Source: Planctomycetota bacterium
Lineage (GTDB): Bacteria > Planctomycetota > B15-G4
Assembly (NCBI GenBank): GCA_003644265.1
Contig: QNBX01000008.1
Coordinates: forward strand, 1-56,737
Direction: 5' to 3'
Length of the DNA: 56,737 nt
Made by a program: the position numbers and the translations under genes
Notes under the pieces: model-generated
Seen by the model: only the letters and a program-made list of their open reading frames with translations
Database searches by the model: none
What the model was told of the DNA's origin: nothing
In this document: positions 1 through 7,931 of the stretch, piece by piece
Layout: the number at the start of each line of letters is the position of its first letter
Position numbering within the stretch: the stretch's first letter is position 1

Positions 1-1084
1 AGGGCGCGGTGACGGCGCCCATGGGCACGGCGCGCAGCTGACCGCCGCGGGCCAGCTGGCGCAGGGCGCCCAGGCTGGCCAGTCCCGGCAGCGTGAAGGC
101 GCCGCTGGTGTCGCCTGCCTTCCAGCCGGGCAGACCCTCGGTCAGGGTGCGCGGTACGGCCAGCACCTCGAGCTCGCCGGCCAGCACGCCTGCGGCCTCG
201 CGCTCCAGCGCCAGGGAAGGGGAGACCACCACGGCGCTGGGTGCGTTGGCTTCGCCGTCATCACCGCCGGTGGCGGCGGAGGCCAGGGCCGGCGGCAGGG
301 CCGAGCGCAGGGCACCGGGGCCGCTGGCGTCCAGGGTCTGGCTGCTCGCCACGGCGCCCGCGTTGAGCTGGATCAGTTCGGGTGCCAGGGGCGGCCCGTC
401 CAGCACCAGCACGCGCGCCGGCAAGTCGTCCGGCAGCGCGGCCAGGAAGGCCTGCTCGCGCTGCATGATCGTGCCCACGGTCAGGTCGGGGTTGTCGATC
501 AGCTCGGCCACCAGGCCCCCGCGCTCGACGCTGATCACGGCGAAGCGCGCGCTGCCCTTCTGCTCGGCCTTGCCCAGCCGGGTGCTGGCGTGCAGCACCT
601 CGGCGTCCGCTCCGAAGCCCTCGCCCGCCACGCGCTGCAGCGCGGCCTCGCGCTCCGCGGCGGGTTGCTTCGGCAGGCAGGTCTCGTGCAGGTGGACCGC
701 GCTCGCGGGCAGCAGCAGGTGCAGCTCGTGGTCGATGTGTCCGCGCTCGAACAGCCACTGCACCGGCGTGCTGGCGGGCGCGCCCTGCTTGTGGCACTCG
801 ATGACCACGAAGCCCTGCTTGGTGAGCTCGGCCACGGTGGCCGTGAAGGCCGGGCCGTCGACCTCCAGCAGCACCACGCGCCGGGGGCCAGCGCCGCCCG
901 ACCCGCCCGGGCCAGCGCCGCCGCCGCTGCCTGACGCCGCAGCACCCGAAGCGCGGCCTGGAAGCCTGAGCCCCTTGGGCAGGCTCAGCCCCTTGGGCAG
1001 GCTCAGCCCCTTGGGCAGACTCAGCCCGCTGGGCAGCTTGAGCCCCTTGGGCAGCTTGAAACCCTTGGGCAGGGTGACGGACAT
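1..1084 (-). CDS. Unrecognised protein with N-terminal LPKGLS hexapeptide repeats (3' end cut by window)
   Basis: An open frame runs without a stop from an ATG at 1084 to the left edge (361 codons), so the C-terminus is missing. Residues 5-40 are six copies of a basic/hydrophobic hexad (LPKGFK, LPKGLK, LPSGLS, LPKGLS twice, LPKGLR). A Gly/Ala/Ser-rich linker of about 25 residues follows, then a globular-looking region beginning RRVVLLEVDG. No signal peptide, membrane segment or catalytic motif is visible. Two other frames are open on this strand inside the gene, but this frame has the more natural composition (balanced D/E/K/V/L, no Arg/Pro excess). The gene is divergent from the sulfatase-like gene at 1261. 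I do not recognise the family, and the repeat could be a flexible or membrane-associating tail. Confidence 0.7.
   Translation of the reverse strand, partial: MSVTLPKGFKLPKGLKLPSGLSLPKGLSLPKGLSLPKGLRLPGRASGAAASGSGGGAGPGGSGGAGPRRVVLLEVDGPAFTATVAELTKQGFVVIECHKQGAPASTPVQWLFERGHIDHELHLLLPASAVHLHETCLPKQPAAEREAALQRVAGEGFGADAEVLHASTRLGKAEQKGSARFAVISVERGGLVAELIDNPDLTVGTIMQREQAFLAALPDDLPARVLVLDGPPLAPELIQLNAGAVASSQTLDASGPGALRSALPPALASAATGGDDGEANAPSAVVVSPSLALEREAAGVLAGELEVLAVPRTLTEGLPGWKAGDTSGAFTLPGLASLGALRQLARGGQLRAVPMGAVTAP
965..1072. repeat. 18-bp in-frame tandem repeat (hexapeptide LPKGLS), six copies
   Basis: On the + strand the unit reads roughly ctcagccccttgggcagg. It is present six times with a few substitutions. 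On the minus strand it codes for the repeated LPKGL(S/K) hexads at the N-terminus of the gene starting at 1084. The period is a multiple of three, so copy-number change would keep the frame. Confidence 0.8.
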
Positions 1085-1260
1085 AGAAGCGGCTCTCACG
1101 TCATGGGCGGGGGGCAGAGGGGCCCCGCTTTGGACCGCATGACCTATCGGGCGCCCGCGGGCATCGGCTGAAGTCGATCTGGGGCTCAGAGGCCACGGCC
1201 TTCGGTCCGCGCCTGGCGCTGCTTATGCTCAGCCGGCACCTCGCCCGTGGAGCCCCGCCG

Positions 1261-2673
1261 ATGGCCCGAATGACCCCGCTGCTGGCCCTGTGGGCCCTCG
1301 CCTGCCTGTCGGGCTGTGGGGGCGAGGCGTCCGGCCCGCGGCCGCCCAACCTGCTGCTGATCTCGCTCGACACGCTGCGGGCCGATCATCTGGGCTGCTA
1401 CGGCTACGAGCGTCCCACCAGCCCGGTCCTGGACGCCCTGGCGGCCCGCTCGGTGCGCTTCGCCGCCGCCTCGAGCCACTCTCCCAAGACCGGGCCCTCG
1501 CACATGAGCATCCTGACCGGGCTGCTGCCCGATGCCCACGGCGTGCCCAACCTGGGGGACGAGGGCAACCGGCGCCTGTCGCCCCACGTGCCCACCTTGG
1601 CGCAGCTGTTGGCCGAGGCGGGCTGGCGCACGGGCGCCTGGCACGGCGGGGGGCACCTCTCGGAGCAGCTGGGCTTTGCGGCGGGCTTCGAGCAGTTCGA
1701 GGGGCCCGGCGGCGTGGTCACCAACGTGGACGCCGCCCTGGACGCCATGCAGCGCTGGGCCGATGAGCCCTGGTTCCTGTTTGTGCATACCTACGAGATC
1801 CACGACCCGTACCTGCCGCCGGAGCCGTTCCGCGGTCAGTTCATCGACGACGATTACGAGGGCCGCGTGACCTACACGCGCGAGGGCCTCAAGAGCGCCA
1901 CCGGCAACGACTGGGAGCAGCAGCACGAGCTGTTCTGGCTGCGCGTCGACCGGGCGAGCGAGGACGACACGGCGCGGCTGATCGACCTCTACGACGCGGG
2001 CATCGCCTTCACCGATCAACAGGTGGGGCGTCTGCTGGAGGGGCTGGCGCAGCAGGGGCTCGACGACGAGACCATCGTGGTGCTGCTCTCCGACCACGGC
2101 GAGCAGTTCAACGAGCACGGCGACTACCTGCACAACGCCGTCTACGAGGAGCTGCTGCACGTGCCGCTGATCGTCAGCGTGCCGCCGGCCCTGGCGCCGT
2201 CCCTGCCGCCGGCGGCCCTGTCGGGCCACGCCATCGACGCGCCGGTGCAGCTGGTGGACGTGCTGCCCACCGTGCTCGAACTGCTCGACGTCGAGCGCCC
2301 CGCGCACGTGCAGGGGCGCTCGCTGCTGCCGCTCATGCGCGGGCAGCACGCGGGGGCCGTGGACGGCTATGCCAACTGGCCCCGGGCCCACGAGTGGGCG
2401 CTCAAGAGCGGGCGCTTCAAGCTGATCCGACGCGAGCACGCCGGCGGCGACGCGACCCACGAGCTGTTCGACCTCGAGGCCGATCCGCGCGAGCGGCACG
2501 ACCTGGCGGTCGGCGATCCGCAGCGCGTGGCCGACTTGACCCAGCGCCTGCTGTCCCTGCGCGAGGTCTGCCGCGGCTACCTCTCGTCGCTGGAGGCGGG
2601 GCAGGAGGTCGTGCTCGACGAGGAGACGCGCCGCAACCTGGAGGCTCTGGGCTATCTGGGCGGGGGCAACTAG
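1261..2673 (+). CDS. Sulfatase/alkaline-phosphatase-superfamily lipoprotein
   Basis: This is a 470-residue exported hydrolase-fold protein. Residues 1-19 form a lipoprotein signal (hydrophobic stretch ending LACLSGC, lipid-anchored Cys about 19), which favours the ATG at 1261 over an upstream in-frame ATG at 1225. The sulfatase fold is shown by LISLDTLRADHLGCYGY (metal Asp about 37) and the late LLSDHGEQFNEHG metal motif. The nucleophile motif reads SPKTGPSHMSILTG, so a Thr (about 77) stands where classical sulfatases have the Cys or Ser that becomes formylglycine. The protein may therefore be a phosphatase or phosphoglycerol/phosphoethanolamine transferase rather than a sulfate esterase. The C-terminus resembles the usual sulfatase tail (ELFDLEADPRERHDLA). 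The substrate is unknown. Confidence 0.88.
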   Translation: MARMTPLLALWALACLSGCGGEASGPRPPNLLLISLDTLRADHLGCYGYERPTSPVLDALAARSVRFAAASSHSPKTGPSHMSILTGLLPDAHGVPNLGDEGNRRLSPHVPTLAQLLAEAGWRTGAWHGGGHLSEQLGFAAGFEQFEGPGGVVTNVDAALDAMQRWADEPWFLFVHTYEIHDPYLPPEPFRGQFIDDDYEGRVTYTREGLKSATGNDWEQQHELFWLRVDRASEDDTARLIDLYDAGIAFTDQQVGRLLEGLAQQGLDDETIVVLLSDHGEQFNEHGDYLHNAVYEELLHVPLIVSVPPALAPSLPPAALSGHAIDAPVQLVDVLPTVLELLDVERPAHVQGRSLLPLMRGQHAGAVDGYANWPRAHEWALKSGRFKLIRREHAGGDATHELFDLEADPRERHDLAVGDPQRVADLTQRLLSLREVCRGYLSSLEAGQEVVLDEETRRNLEALGYLGGGN

Positions 2674-2770
2674 GGCGGGGCATCAGGGGCCCGGGGCAAG
2701 CCGGGCGGGGCCAGGTCGGTGAGACGGCAAGCCGGTGCGACGCGGCAGAGCAGGGGCGCCTGCCCGACGC

Positions 2771-4192
2771 TCACTCGGGCTGTGGCGTGATCGCTGGGAC
2801 CGGCACGGGGGGCGCGGCCCACAGGCGTCCCAGCACATCCACCAGCAGCAGGGCGGCGGGTCCGGCGGCGTGGATCCAGAGCCGCGGCAGGGCCGTGTCC
2901 ACGTGCCAGGCCAGCACGTTGGGCGAGGCCAGGAACAGCAGCGTCGTGCCGCTCAGATGAAACAGCGTGAACAGCGCCAGCACGCGGCTGGTCCCCGGGC
3001 GACCGAGGCCCAGCGGCAGCACCAGCAGCAGCAGCCCGGCGATGTGCACGGCCAGGCCGCGCTCCAGCAGGGTGCGCCCCACGGCGCTCAGCAGCGCGGG
3101 CAGGCGCGCGGCCAGGCTGGCGGGCGTGGCGGCCAGCAGCGCCGGCAGCCACTGCTCATCGAAAGGCGCCGAGGCGCCGAAGCGCCGTGCCAGCAGCACG
3201 GGCGCCAGCCCCAGGGCCGCGCCCGCCAGCAGCGCCAGGGCCACATGCGTGCGGCCGCGCGCAGGACCGGCCAGCACACACGCGGCGCCCAGCGAGAGCA
3301 GCAGCAGCAGGGCGTCGTTCTTGAGCGTCAGGGTCGCTGCCGTGAGCAGCACCAGCAGCAGCGCGCGCCCGCTGCTGGGGTGGCGCAGCAGGCGGCAGGC
3401 GCTGGCCGCCGCCGCCGTGGCCAGCAGCACCAGCGGGACGTCGGCGCCGGCCCAGCTCCAGCTGCGTCCCACGGCGAAGGGCATGACCATGGCCAGGGGC
3501 AGGGCCGTCAGCAGCAGCAGCCCGGCTCCCAACTCGCTGCGGACACGACGCCGCGCGGCGCCCGCCACCAGCGCCATGAGCCCGAGCACCCACAGCGTGG
3601 CCACGGGCACATAGGCCTCGATCTGATCGTGGCGCGCGTTCCAGGTCTCGGCGTCGGGCGCCGGCTGCGCGCCGCGCGGGTCCGGAGCGGCGCCAGCCAC
3701 GACGCGACCGGAGAGGGCCATCAGCAGCGGCACGCCCAAGGGGTAGTCGCCGTGGTAGTGCACCACGTCCGGATTCTGGAACACGGGACCCAGCAGGTCG
3801 CCTTCGTGGTGCAGCGCCTTGGCCTTGATGCCGTAGATGGCCTTGGCGTCGTAGCCGCGCATGGGCGCCGAGTTCACGGTCTGCACCAGCAGGGCCAGGC
3901 CCAGGGTCAGGATCAGGTACAGCGGGCGAGGGCGCGCCGGCGCCGCGGTCAACAGGCGCGGCAGCTGGGCTGCGGCGCCCAGCAGCAACGCCAGGCTGAC
4001 GGGGCCGGTGTGCAGACCGCCGTCCCGTGCCAGGGGCAGATAGAGCGCCAGGCAGGTGCCGGCCAGACCGGCGGCCAGGCCCATGCCCAGGGCGCTGGCG
4101 CGGCCGATGGGGCGGCAGCGCAACAGGTCAAGCAGAGTCAGTCCAGCCAGCGGCACGCACAGCATGAGCAGCGCCAGTCGCAGGGCGATCAC
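2771..4192 (-). CDS. Polytopic membrane protein, GT-C glycosyltransferase-like
   Basis: The 473-residue protein has about ten hydrophobic helices. After the first helices comes an extracytoplasmic-type loop with YDAKAIYGIKAKALHHEG and later YPLGVPLL. That arrangement is typical of the first periplasmic loop of GT-C enzymes (the ArnT/PMT superfamily), where an Asp in this loop is catalytic; here it would be the Asp of YDAKA. GT-C enzymes move sugars from polyprenyl-phosphate donors on the outer face of the membrane. The start is a GTG whose GTGA overlaps the stop of the upstream gene at 4189, so the two are translationally coupled. The specific donor and acceptor cannot be read from sequence. 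An O-antigen-ligase-like role is less likely. Confidence 0.6.
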   Translation of the reverse strand: MIALRLALLMLCVPLAGLTLLDLLRCRPIGRASALGMGLAAGLAGTCLALYLPLARDGGLHTGPVSLALLLGAAAQLPRLLTAAPARPRPLYLILTLGLALLVQTVNSAPMRGYDAKAIYGIKAKALHHEGDLLGPVFQNPDVVHYHGDYPLGVPLLMALSGRVVAGAAPDPRGAQPAPDAETWNARHDQIEAYVPVATLWVLGLMALVAGAARRRVRSELGAGLLLLTALPLAMVMPFAVGRSWSWAGADVPLVLLATAAAASACRLLRHPSSGRALLLVLLTAATLTLKNDALLLLLSLGAACVLAGPARGRTHVALALLAGAALGLAPVLLARRFGASAPFDEQWLPALLAATPASLAARLPALLSAVGRTLLERGLAVHIAGLLLLVLPLGLGRPGTSRVLALFTLFHLSGTTLLFLASPNVLAWHVDTALPRLWIHAAGPAALLLVDVLGRLWAAPPVPVPAITPQPE

Positions 4193-4941
4193 GGCAGCGC
4201 CTCGGCAGCTGTCAGCAGGTCGCGGCCGCGCAGCACCAGCAGCTCAGCGCGTTGCGCGGCGGCGAAACTCGCGGAGGTCTCGAGCCCGGGCGCCGGCCCC
4301 GTCGGCGGCAGCACGGGGTCCGGCACGCCCAGCCGATCCATGCGCATGCGCGTGCTCCACGCGCGCCGGGCCGGCGCCATGAGCAGCAGGCGCGGGTAGG
4401 CGTAGTACGCGGCCACGTGTCCGCGCGGGTCCTCGTCTTCCAGGTGCACCACCACGGCGTCGGGGTTGCTGCGCGCCGCCACCGCGCCGAGCAGCGCGGG
4501 CAGGTGCGCGTTGTCGCCGTTGTGGGTCAGGCTGGGATACGTGCGCGAGGCCTGGAACACCCGCAGGCGCAGGGCCTCGATGGGCGCGGCCAGGGCGGAG
4601 TTGAGCGCGGCCAGGGTCAGGCACGTGGCCGCCAGCAGCTGCGCCCGGCGCAGGGGCGAGGCCGATGACAGCCGCACGCGGGCGGCGACCAGCGTGCGCG
4701 CCAACGTCGCGCGCGCCCCGAGGTGCTGCAGCACCAGCGCCGCGGCGCCCATGCCGAACAGCGGGGCCAGCACGTCGATCCAGCCCGGCGAGACGTGCAG
4801 CGTTCCCAGCGTCACGCCCGCCGGACCGCCCGCCCACAGCGCCGCCATGAGCAGCCCGTCCAGACCCAGCGCGACGGCCAGCGCCAGCGCCGGCAGAGGC
4901 ACAGAGCGACCTCGAGCGGCGTCAGGTTGCGCGACTGTCAT
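4189..4941 (-). CDS. Hypothetical membrane protein, partner of GT-C-like gene
   Basis: The protein has 250 residues. The chosen start is the ATG at 4941, preceded by GGTGGAG at ribosome-binding distance; a GTG 12 bases upstream is in frame but lies within that site. The N-terminal half has about three to four hydrophobic helices (residues about 15-130). The C-terminal half is soluble, with a histidine- and acid-rich stretch (VVHLEDEDPRGHVAAYYAYP). The gene is the first of a two-gene unit whose stop overlaps the GTG of the GT-C-like gene. I do not recognise the family. The context suggests an accessory role in envelope glycosylation, which is inference only. Confidence 0.65.
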   Translation of the reverse strand: MTVAQPDAARGRSVPLPALALAVALGLDGLLMAALWAGGPAGVTLGTLHVSPGWIDVLAPLFGMGAAALVLQHLGARATLARTLVAARVRLSSASPLRRAQLLAATCLTLAALNSALAAPIEALRLRVFQASRTYPSLTHNGDNAHLPALLGAVAARSNPDAVVVHLEDEDPRGHVAAYYAYPRLLLMAPARRAWSTRMRMDRLGVPDPVLPPTGPAPGLETSASFAAAQRAELLVLRGRDLLTAAEALP

Positions 4942-5107
4942 GAGGCTCTCCACCCGAACGGACCAGCGCTCGATCGCCCCCTCCTCGTCCAGGCGCGCCG
5001 CTCAGCTTGAGCCCCTCTCGGCCCGGGGCCCTCTGAGGGTGTGCCCGGAGCCGGTGCTGGCGTGATCACGAAGCGAACCAGCGCGGTCACCGACGCCACG
5101 CCCGCGA

Positions 5108-5137
5108 TTGACAATACAGAGGACGGGGGGGTAGTAT
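5108..5137 (+). promoter_or_regulatory. Sigma70-type promoter for the AT-rich gene pair
   Basis: TTGACA at 5108-5113 is a perfect -35 hexamer. After 18 bases, TAGTAT at 5132-5137 is a good -10. The element lies 45 bases upstream of the ATG at 5183 and points into it. It stands out in a region where recognisable promoters are otherwise scarce. Confidence 0.65.
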
Positions 5138-5182
5138 GATCAGCTGGAGTTCGGAAATACGCAACACAACGCGCTGAGGATT

Positions 5183-5545
5183 ATGGAGATGATGAGGTCT
5201 TGTGTGCTCGTTGTTCTGGCTGCGGTCATGGCTGCACTTCCACTGAGAGCCGCTGACTTTGGGCCATGCTCACCTACAGCATCAAGCTGTTCCACGGGGA
5301 GCTGTGCGGGAATCACTCAGAGCGGAAGCTACAGCCCCCTGTCCCTTTCCATGGTAATCACTCTTAGTATGTCCGGCCCTCCGGGCCAGGTCACTGCTTC
5401 GCAGACCACCGTCCTCAACGGACGATCCGCTCCCGTGACACTCCAATGTCATAGCAATTGCAGCTACACTGTACAGCCGTGTAGTGGCAATTGGGGAAGT
5501 GTTAGTTCATGCGAGCAGATCTGCTCAGCATGTGGCTCATGTTGA
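5183..5545 (+). CDS. Small cysteine-rich exported protein
   Basis: This is a 120-residue protein with a clear signal peptide (MRSCVLVVLAAVMAALPLRA, cleavage expected after LRA). The mature part is Ser/Thr/Gly-rich with ten cysteines, clustered at both ends (CSP, SSC, GSC; QPC, SSC, QIC, SAC, GSC). This fits an extracytoplasmic protein stabilised by about five disulfides. Three ATGs lie within ten bases (5183, 5189, 5192), so the exact start is uncertain. Base composition is much richer in A/T than the flanking genes. It is followed after 13 bases by a second exported-protein gene, probably on the same transcript from the promoter at 5108. I know no family for it; a secreted effector or a bacteriocin-like peptide are guesses only. 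Confidence 0.75.
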   Translation: MEMMRSCVLVVLAAVMAALPLRAADFGPCSPTASSCSTGSCAGITQSGSYSPLSLSMVITLSMSGPPGQVTASQTTVLNGRSAPVTLQCHSNCSYTVQPCSGNWGSVSSCEQICSACGSC

Positions 5546-5558
5546 GAAAGAAAGTATC

Positions 5559-6113
5559 ATGACAATGCAATGGAATAACAAGCTGGCCCTTGCTGGGTCT
5601 CTTTCCCTGGCTCTTATTGCGGTGCCGGTCCTTCCGCAAGAGCAGTCGCAAGAGCAGTCGCAAGAACAAGAGATGGCGAGTGTGGCCTACCCATCTCCGG
5701 CCTTTATAGGGCACTATAGAAGCCAGCTCCCCGCCGGCATCAACGCCCGCACGATGGTCTCTGTCAGCGATGTCTTGTTCGACAACAACGGCAGTGCCGT
5801 GAGGGTTGTTGTCTGCGCAACGACGTATTCGCGCGGGCACGTCATCCTCTCGCAGGCGCAATGTCTGAGGACGCTATCAACAGGTTCTTCGGAGTTCATT
5901 GACATGGCTGCCGGCCCATTCGATCCAGGGCTGAGTAAGGCGCTTGCAGTCGAGCACCTTGGTGAATCGAATCCTCTTGTTCTCCAGGACTACGTCGATG
6001 CAGAGCCCATGACTCCTCCATTGGTGGTTCGAATCCGTCTACAAGACGGGATGCTCTGGGGGACCGTGCTGTCAAGCCAGGACCTCGTCATCGAGATCGA
6101 CAGCGTGCCGTAG
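5559..6113 (+). CDS. Exported hypothetical protein with QEQS repeats
   Basis: This is a 184-residue protein. The ATG at 5559 is chosen because a signal peptide (KLALAGSLSLALIAVPVLP) follows directly and a purine-rich site (gagaaagaaag) precedes it; the frame is open further upstream. The mature N-terminus has a 12-bp-encoded QEQSQEQSQEQE repeat, then a mixed globular region without recognisable motifs. It lies 13 bases after the cysteine-rich gene and shares its lower GC content, so the pair looks like one unit, perhaps recently acquired. It converges on the DUF5658 gene 40 bases away. Function unknown. Confidence 0.78.
   Translation: MTMQWNNKLALAGSLSLALIAVPVLPQEQSQEQSQEQEMASVAYPSPAFIGHYRSQLPAGINARTMVSVSDVLFDNNGSAVRVVVCATTYSRGHVILSQAQCLRTLSTGSSEFIDMAAGPFDPGLSKALAVEHLGESNPLVLQDYVDAEPMTPPLVVRIRLQDGMLWGTVLSSQDLVIEIDSVP
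5637..5672. repeat. 12-bp tandem repeat encoding QEQS
   Basis: Two exact copies of caagagcagtcg plus a third degenerate copy encode the QEQS repeats just after the signal peptide of the gene at 5559. Confidence 0.8.
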
Positions 6114-6152
6114 GTCAGGTGCGGAGCGAGGCCCGTCCGTCCGGGCACATCC

Positions 6153-6650
6153 TCACCCCGGCAGGTCGATGCGCAACAACGTGTGGTAGAGCATCAGTAC
6201 GCAATACGCCACGAAGATGGCCTGCACGCAGCGCCGCACGCGCGTGAAGCGGATGTGCACCAGCAGCACGACGATGCCCATGGAGGTGATGCCCATCTTG
6301 GCGAAGGCGAAGGCGTGCCGACCGTGGGACAGGGCCCAGGCCATGATGGGGTTGGCCTCCTCGCCGCCGGCCTGGATGTAGAGCAGCGTGAGCACCATGT
6401 CGGCGATGGAGAGCACCAGGATGCCGAGCACCAGGACCCACTCGCCGGGGCGGTAGCGGTCAACGTAGATGCCGTCCGACTCGACGCCGCGGCGGCCGCC
6501 GCGACGGCGTCCCACCAGCCACCAGCGCGAGAAGGCTGACGTGGGTTGCTGGCGGCGATCGCGGCGGTCGCGGCGCTCGGGTTGTCCGGCCTGCTCGGGC
6601 GTGGTGTTCGGTGTGGCCGTGGCCGGGGCGCTGTCCGCGTGCTGTGGCAA
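6153..6650 (-). CDS. DUF5658-type membrane protein at end of secretion operon
   Basis: The protein has 165 residues. The start is taken as TTG at 6650 because AAGGAG lies seven bases upstream and the gene then begins 14 bases after its neighbour's stop. No ATG start fits: the frame is open further upstream, but inside the previous gene. The first about 65 residues are polar (Pro/Thr/Gln, then Arg-rich). The rest is a membrane domain of three to four helices with GEWVLVLGILVLSIADMVLTL and a GGEEANPIMAW turn, the pattern I associate with DUF5658 proteins, whose function is unknown. It is the last gene of the type II secretion-like operon. A role in secretion is inferred from position only. Confidence 0.7.
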   Translation of the reverse strand: MPQHADSAPATATPNTTPEQAGQPERRDRRDRRQQPTSAFSRWWLVGRRRGGRRGVESDGIYVDRYRPGEWVLVLGILVLSIADMVLTLLYIQAGGEEANPIMAWALSHGRHAFAFAKMGITSMGIVVLLVHIRFTRVRRCVQAIFVAYCVLMLYHTLLRIDLPG

Positions 6651-6664
6651 CGGGCTCTCCTTCG

Positions 6665-7051
6665 TCAGAACGTCAGGGGCATGGCGGGTAGGCTGAGCAA
6701 CTCGGCCTCGCTGGCCAGGGCGGCGTCCAGGTCGTACTGCAGTGTGGTCAGCTTGGTGAACGTGACCTTCACGTCCCAGTCCACGCCGTCGTCGTCGGTC
6801 TGGGTGGCGATGCAAGCGAACGGATCGATGGGGGGCTCGCCCGTGCGCAGCAGGCTCACGCCGTCGGCCAGGCTGGCCGTGATGCTCACGGCGCGCTCGG
6901 CGCGGCGCCACTGCAGGCGCTCGCCCCGGATGGAGTCGTGCCCCGAACGGATGGCCACCGCGAACAGGCCCAGCGTGAGGAACCCGATCACCGCCGTGAG
7001 CACCAGGGCGATGCCGGCCTCTCGTCGCGCTCGTCGGGGAGTCCGCAGCAT
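6665..7051 (-). CDS. gspK-like: GspK/PilX-like minor pseudopilin, very short
   Basis: The protein has 128 residues from the ATG at 7051 (eight bases after the previous stop; an in-frame GTG at 7072 is possible). The N-terminus RREAG|IALVLTAVIGFLTLGLF is a class III prepilin signal in which mature position 5 is Leu, not Glu. Lack of Glu5 is characteristic of GspK among pseudopilins, and the gene follows H-I-J in the usual order. Known GspK proteins are about 300 residues with a large helical domain; here only about 85 residues follow the helix. It would sit at the tip of the pseudopilus. A PilX-like minor pilin is the alternative. Its stop is 14 bases before the DUF5658 start. Confidence 0.68.
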   Translation of the reverse strand: MLRTPRRARREAGIALVLTAVIGFLTLGLFAVAIRSGHDSIRGERLQWRRAERAVSITASLADGVSLLRTGEPPIDPFACIATQTDDDGVDWDVKVTFTKLTTLQYDLDAALASEAELLSLPAMPLTF

Positions 7052-7059
7052 GTCGTGTC

Positions 7060-7575
7060 TCAGTAGGTCCACACGACCTCGACCGTACGCTCGGCGTCGT
7101 CGAGTCCCGTCACGAACGTGGCGCGGATGCCCACGGATGGTACGCGCGTGGCCACGAAGGACTGCACGTTGCGGGCCACGATGACGTCCGTGCCCGCCTC
7201 GTCATCTGCGCGATGCAGGTCCGTGCCGTCCAGCGAGTACACGATGCCCGCGTCGTTGCCGCCGGAGTACAGGCCCAGCGCCACGAGCACCTCGGTGTAG
7301 CGCTCGAGCTTGAGGTCGCCGGAGGGGGCCTTGACCTTCTCGGTGCCGCCCAGGTCAGCCAGTAGCGACTCCACCGCAAAGCGCAGCTCGGTGCTCGCGT
7401 AGTTGCGGTCGCGCAGCCGCAGCGTGCTGGCCGCCATGGGGGAGGCGGCCTGCATGACGATCATGGCCAGGATGGCCATGATCACGCCCACCACCATGAG
7501 CTCCACCATGGTGTGCCCGGCGGGCACGCGGCCGCGGGTGGCGGGGTCGCGATACGAGCGTGCGGGGCGGCTCAT
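7060..7575 (-). CDS. gspJ-like: Minor pseudopilin, GspJ position
   Basis: The protein has 171 residues. It starts at the ATG at 7575 within an ATGA that overlaps the stop of the preceding pseudopilin gene, so translation is coupled. A prepilin leader ends RVPAG|HTMVELMVVGVIMAILAM: Gly at -1, Glu at mature position 5 and a hydrophobic helix. His at +1 replaces the usual Phe. The globular part has beta-rich character (LERYTEVLVALGLYSGG). Its place between GspI-like and GspK-like genes argues for GspJ. Many unrelated minor pilins look alike at this resolution, so the J assignment rests on order. Confidence 0.75.
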   Translation of the reverse strand: MSRPARSYRDPATRGRVPAGHTMVELMVVGVIMAILAMIVMQAASPMAASTLRLRDRNYASTELRFAVESLLADLGGTEKVKAPSGDLKLERYTEVLVALGLYSGGNDAGIVYSLDGTDLHRADDEAGTDVIVARNVQSFVATRVPSVGIRATFVTGLDDAERTVEVVWTY

Positions 7576-7931
7576 GGGTTGAGGGTCATGAGCACGTTGG
7601 CGCTGGCGCTGGGCGGGTAAAGGGTCTGGCTGGTGTTCAGGACCTCCACGTCGTACAGCTCGTCCGCGGGGGGGGCGGGCAGCGCGGCTGGGGGGCTGCT
7701 CACCAGCGCAGCGGGCATGCCCAGCGTGCGCTCGACCTCGTCGCCGGAGATCTGCACGTAGTAGGTGGGCTCGCCCTGGCACCAGCGGTCGGCGGCGGAG
7801 GCCAGCTCCTCGTGGTGCCAGACCAGCTTGAACACGGCCAGCACGAGCAGCGACAGCAGCAGCACCGCCGCCTCGACCTCGAGCAGGGTGAAGCCAGCCT
7901 GGTCAGTCCTGGTAGGGCGTGACGATGCCAC
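7572..7931 (-). CDS. gspI-like: Minor pseudopilin, GspI position
   Basis: The protein has 119 residues, starting with GTG at 7931, which overlaps the preceding gene by 29 bases. The class III signal RTDQAG|FTLLEVEAAVLLLSLLVLAV has Gly at -1, Phe at +1 and Glu at +5, and the helix continues into WHHEEL. The short globular domain ends Pro/Ala-rich. GspI proteins are the smallest minor pseudopilins (about 120 residues), which fits. It belongs to the tip complex with the J- and K-like products. The ATGA overlap with the next gene suggests coordinated stoichiometry. Confidence 0.75.
   Translation of the reverse strand: MASSRPTRTDQAGFTLLEVEAAVLLLSLLVLAVFKLVWHHEELASAADRWCQGEPTYYVQISGDEVERTLGMPAALVSSPPAALPAPPADELYDVEVLNTSQTLYPPSASANVLMTLNP

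Noticed and set aside
93..1142. A 349-codon plus-strand frame with Ser/Pro/Arg-rich translation
   Set aside because: It is antisense to the minus-strand LPKGLS-repeat gene, which has a more natural composition and runs off the left edge.
6023..6040. GGTTCGAATCC, the typical T-loop sequence of a tRNA
   Set aside because: It lies inside the coding frame of the exported protein at 5559 (codes VVRIR). No acceptor stem, anticodon stem or D-loop can be folded around it.
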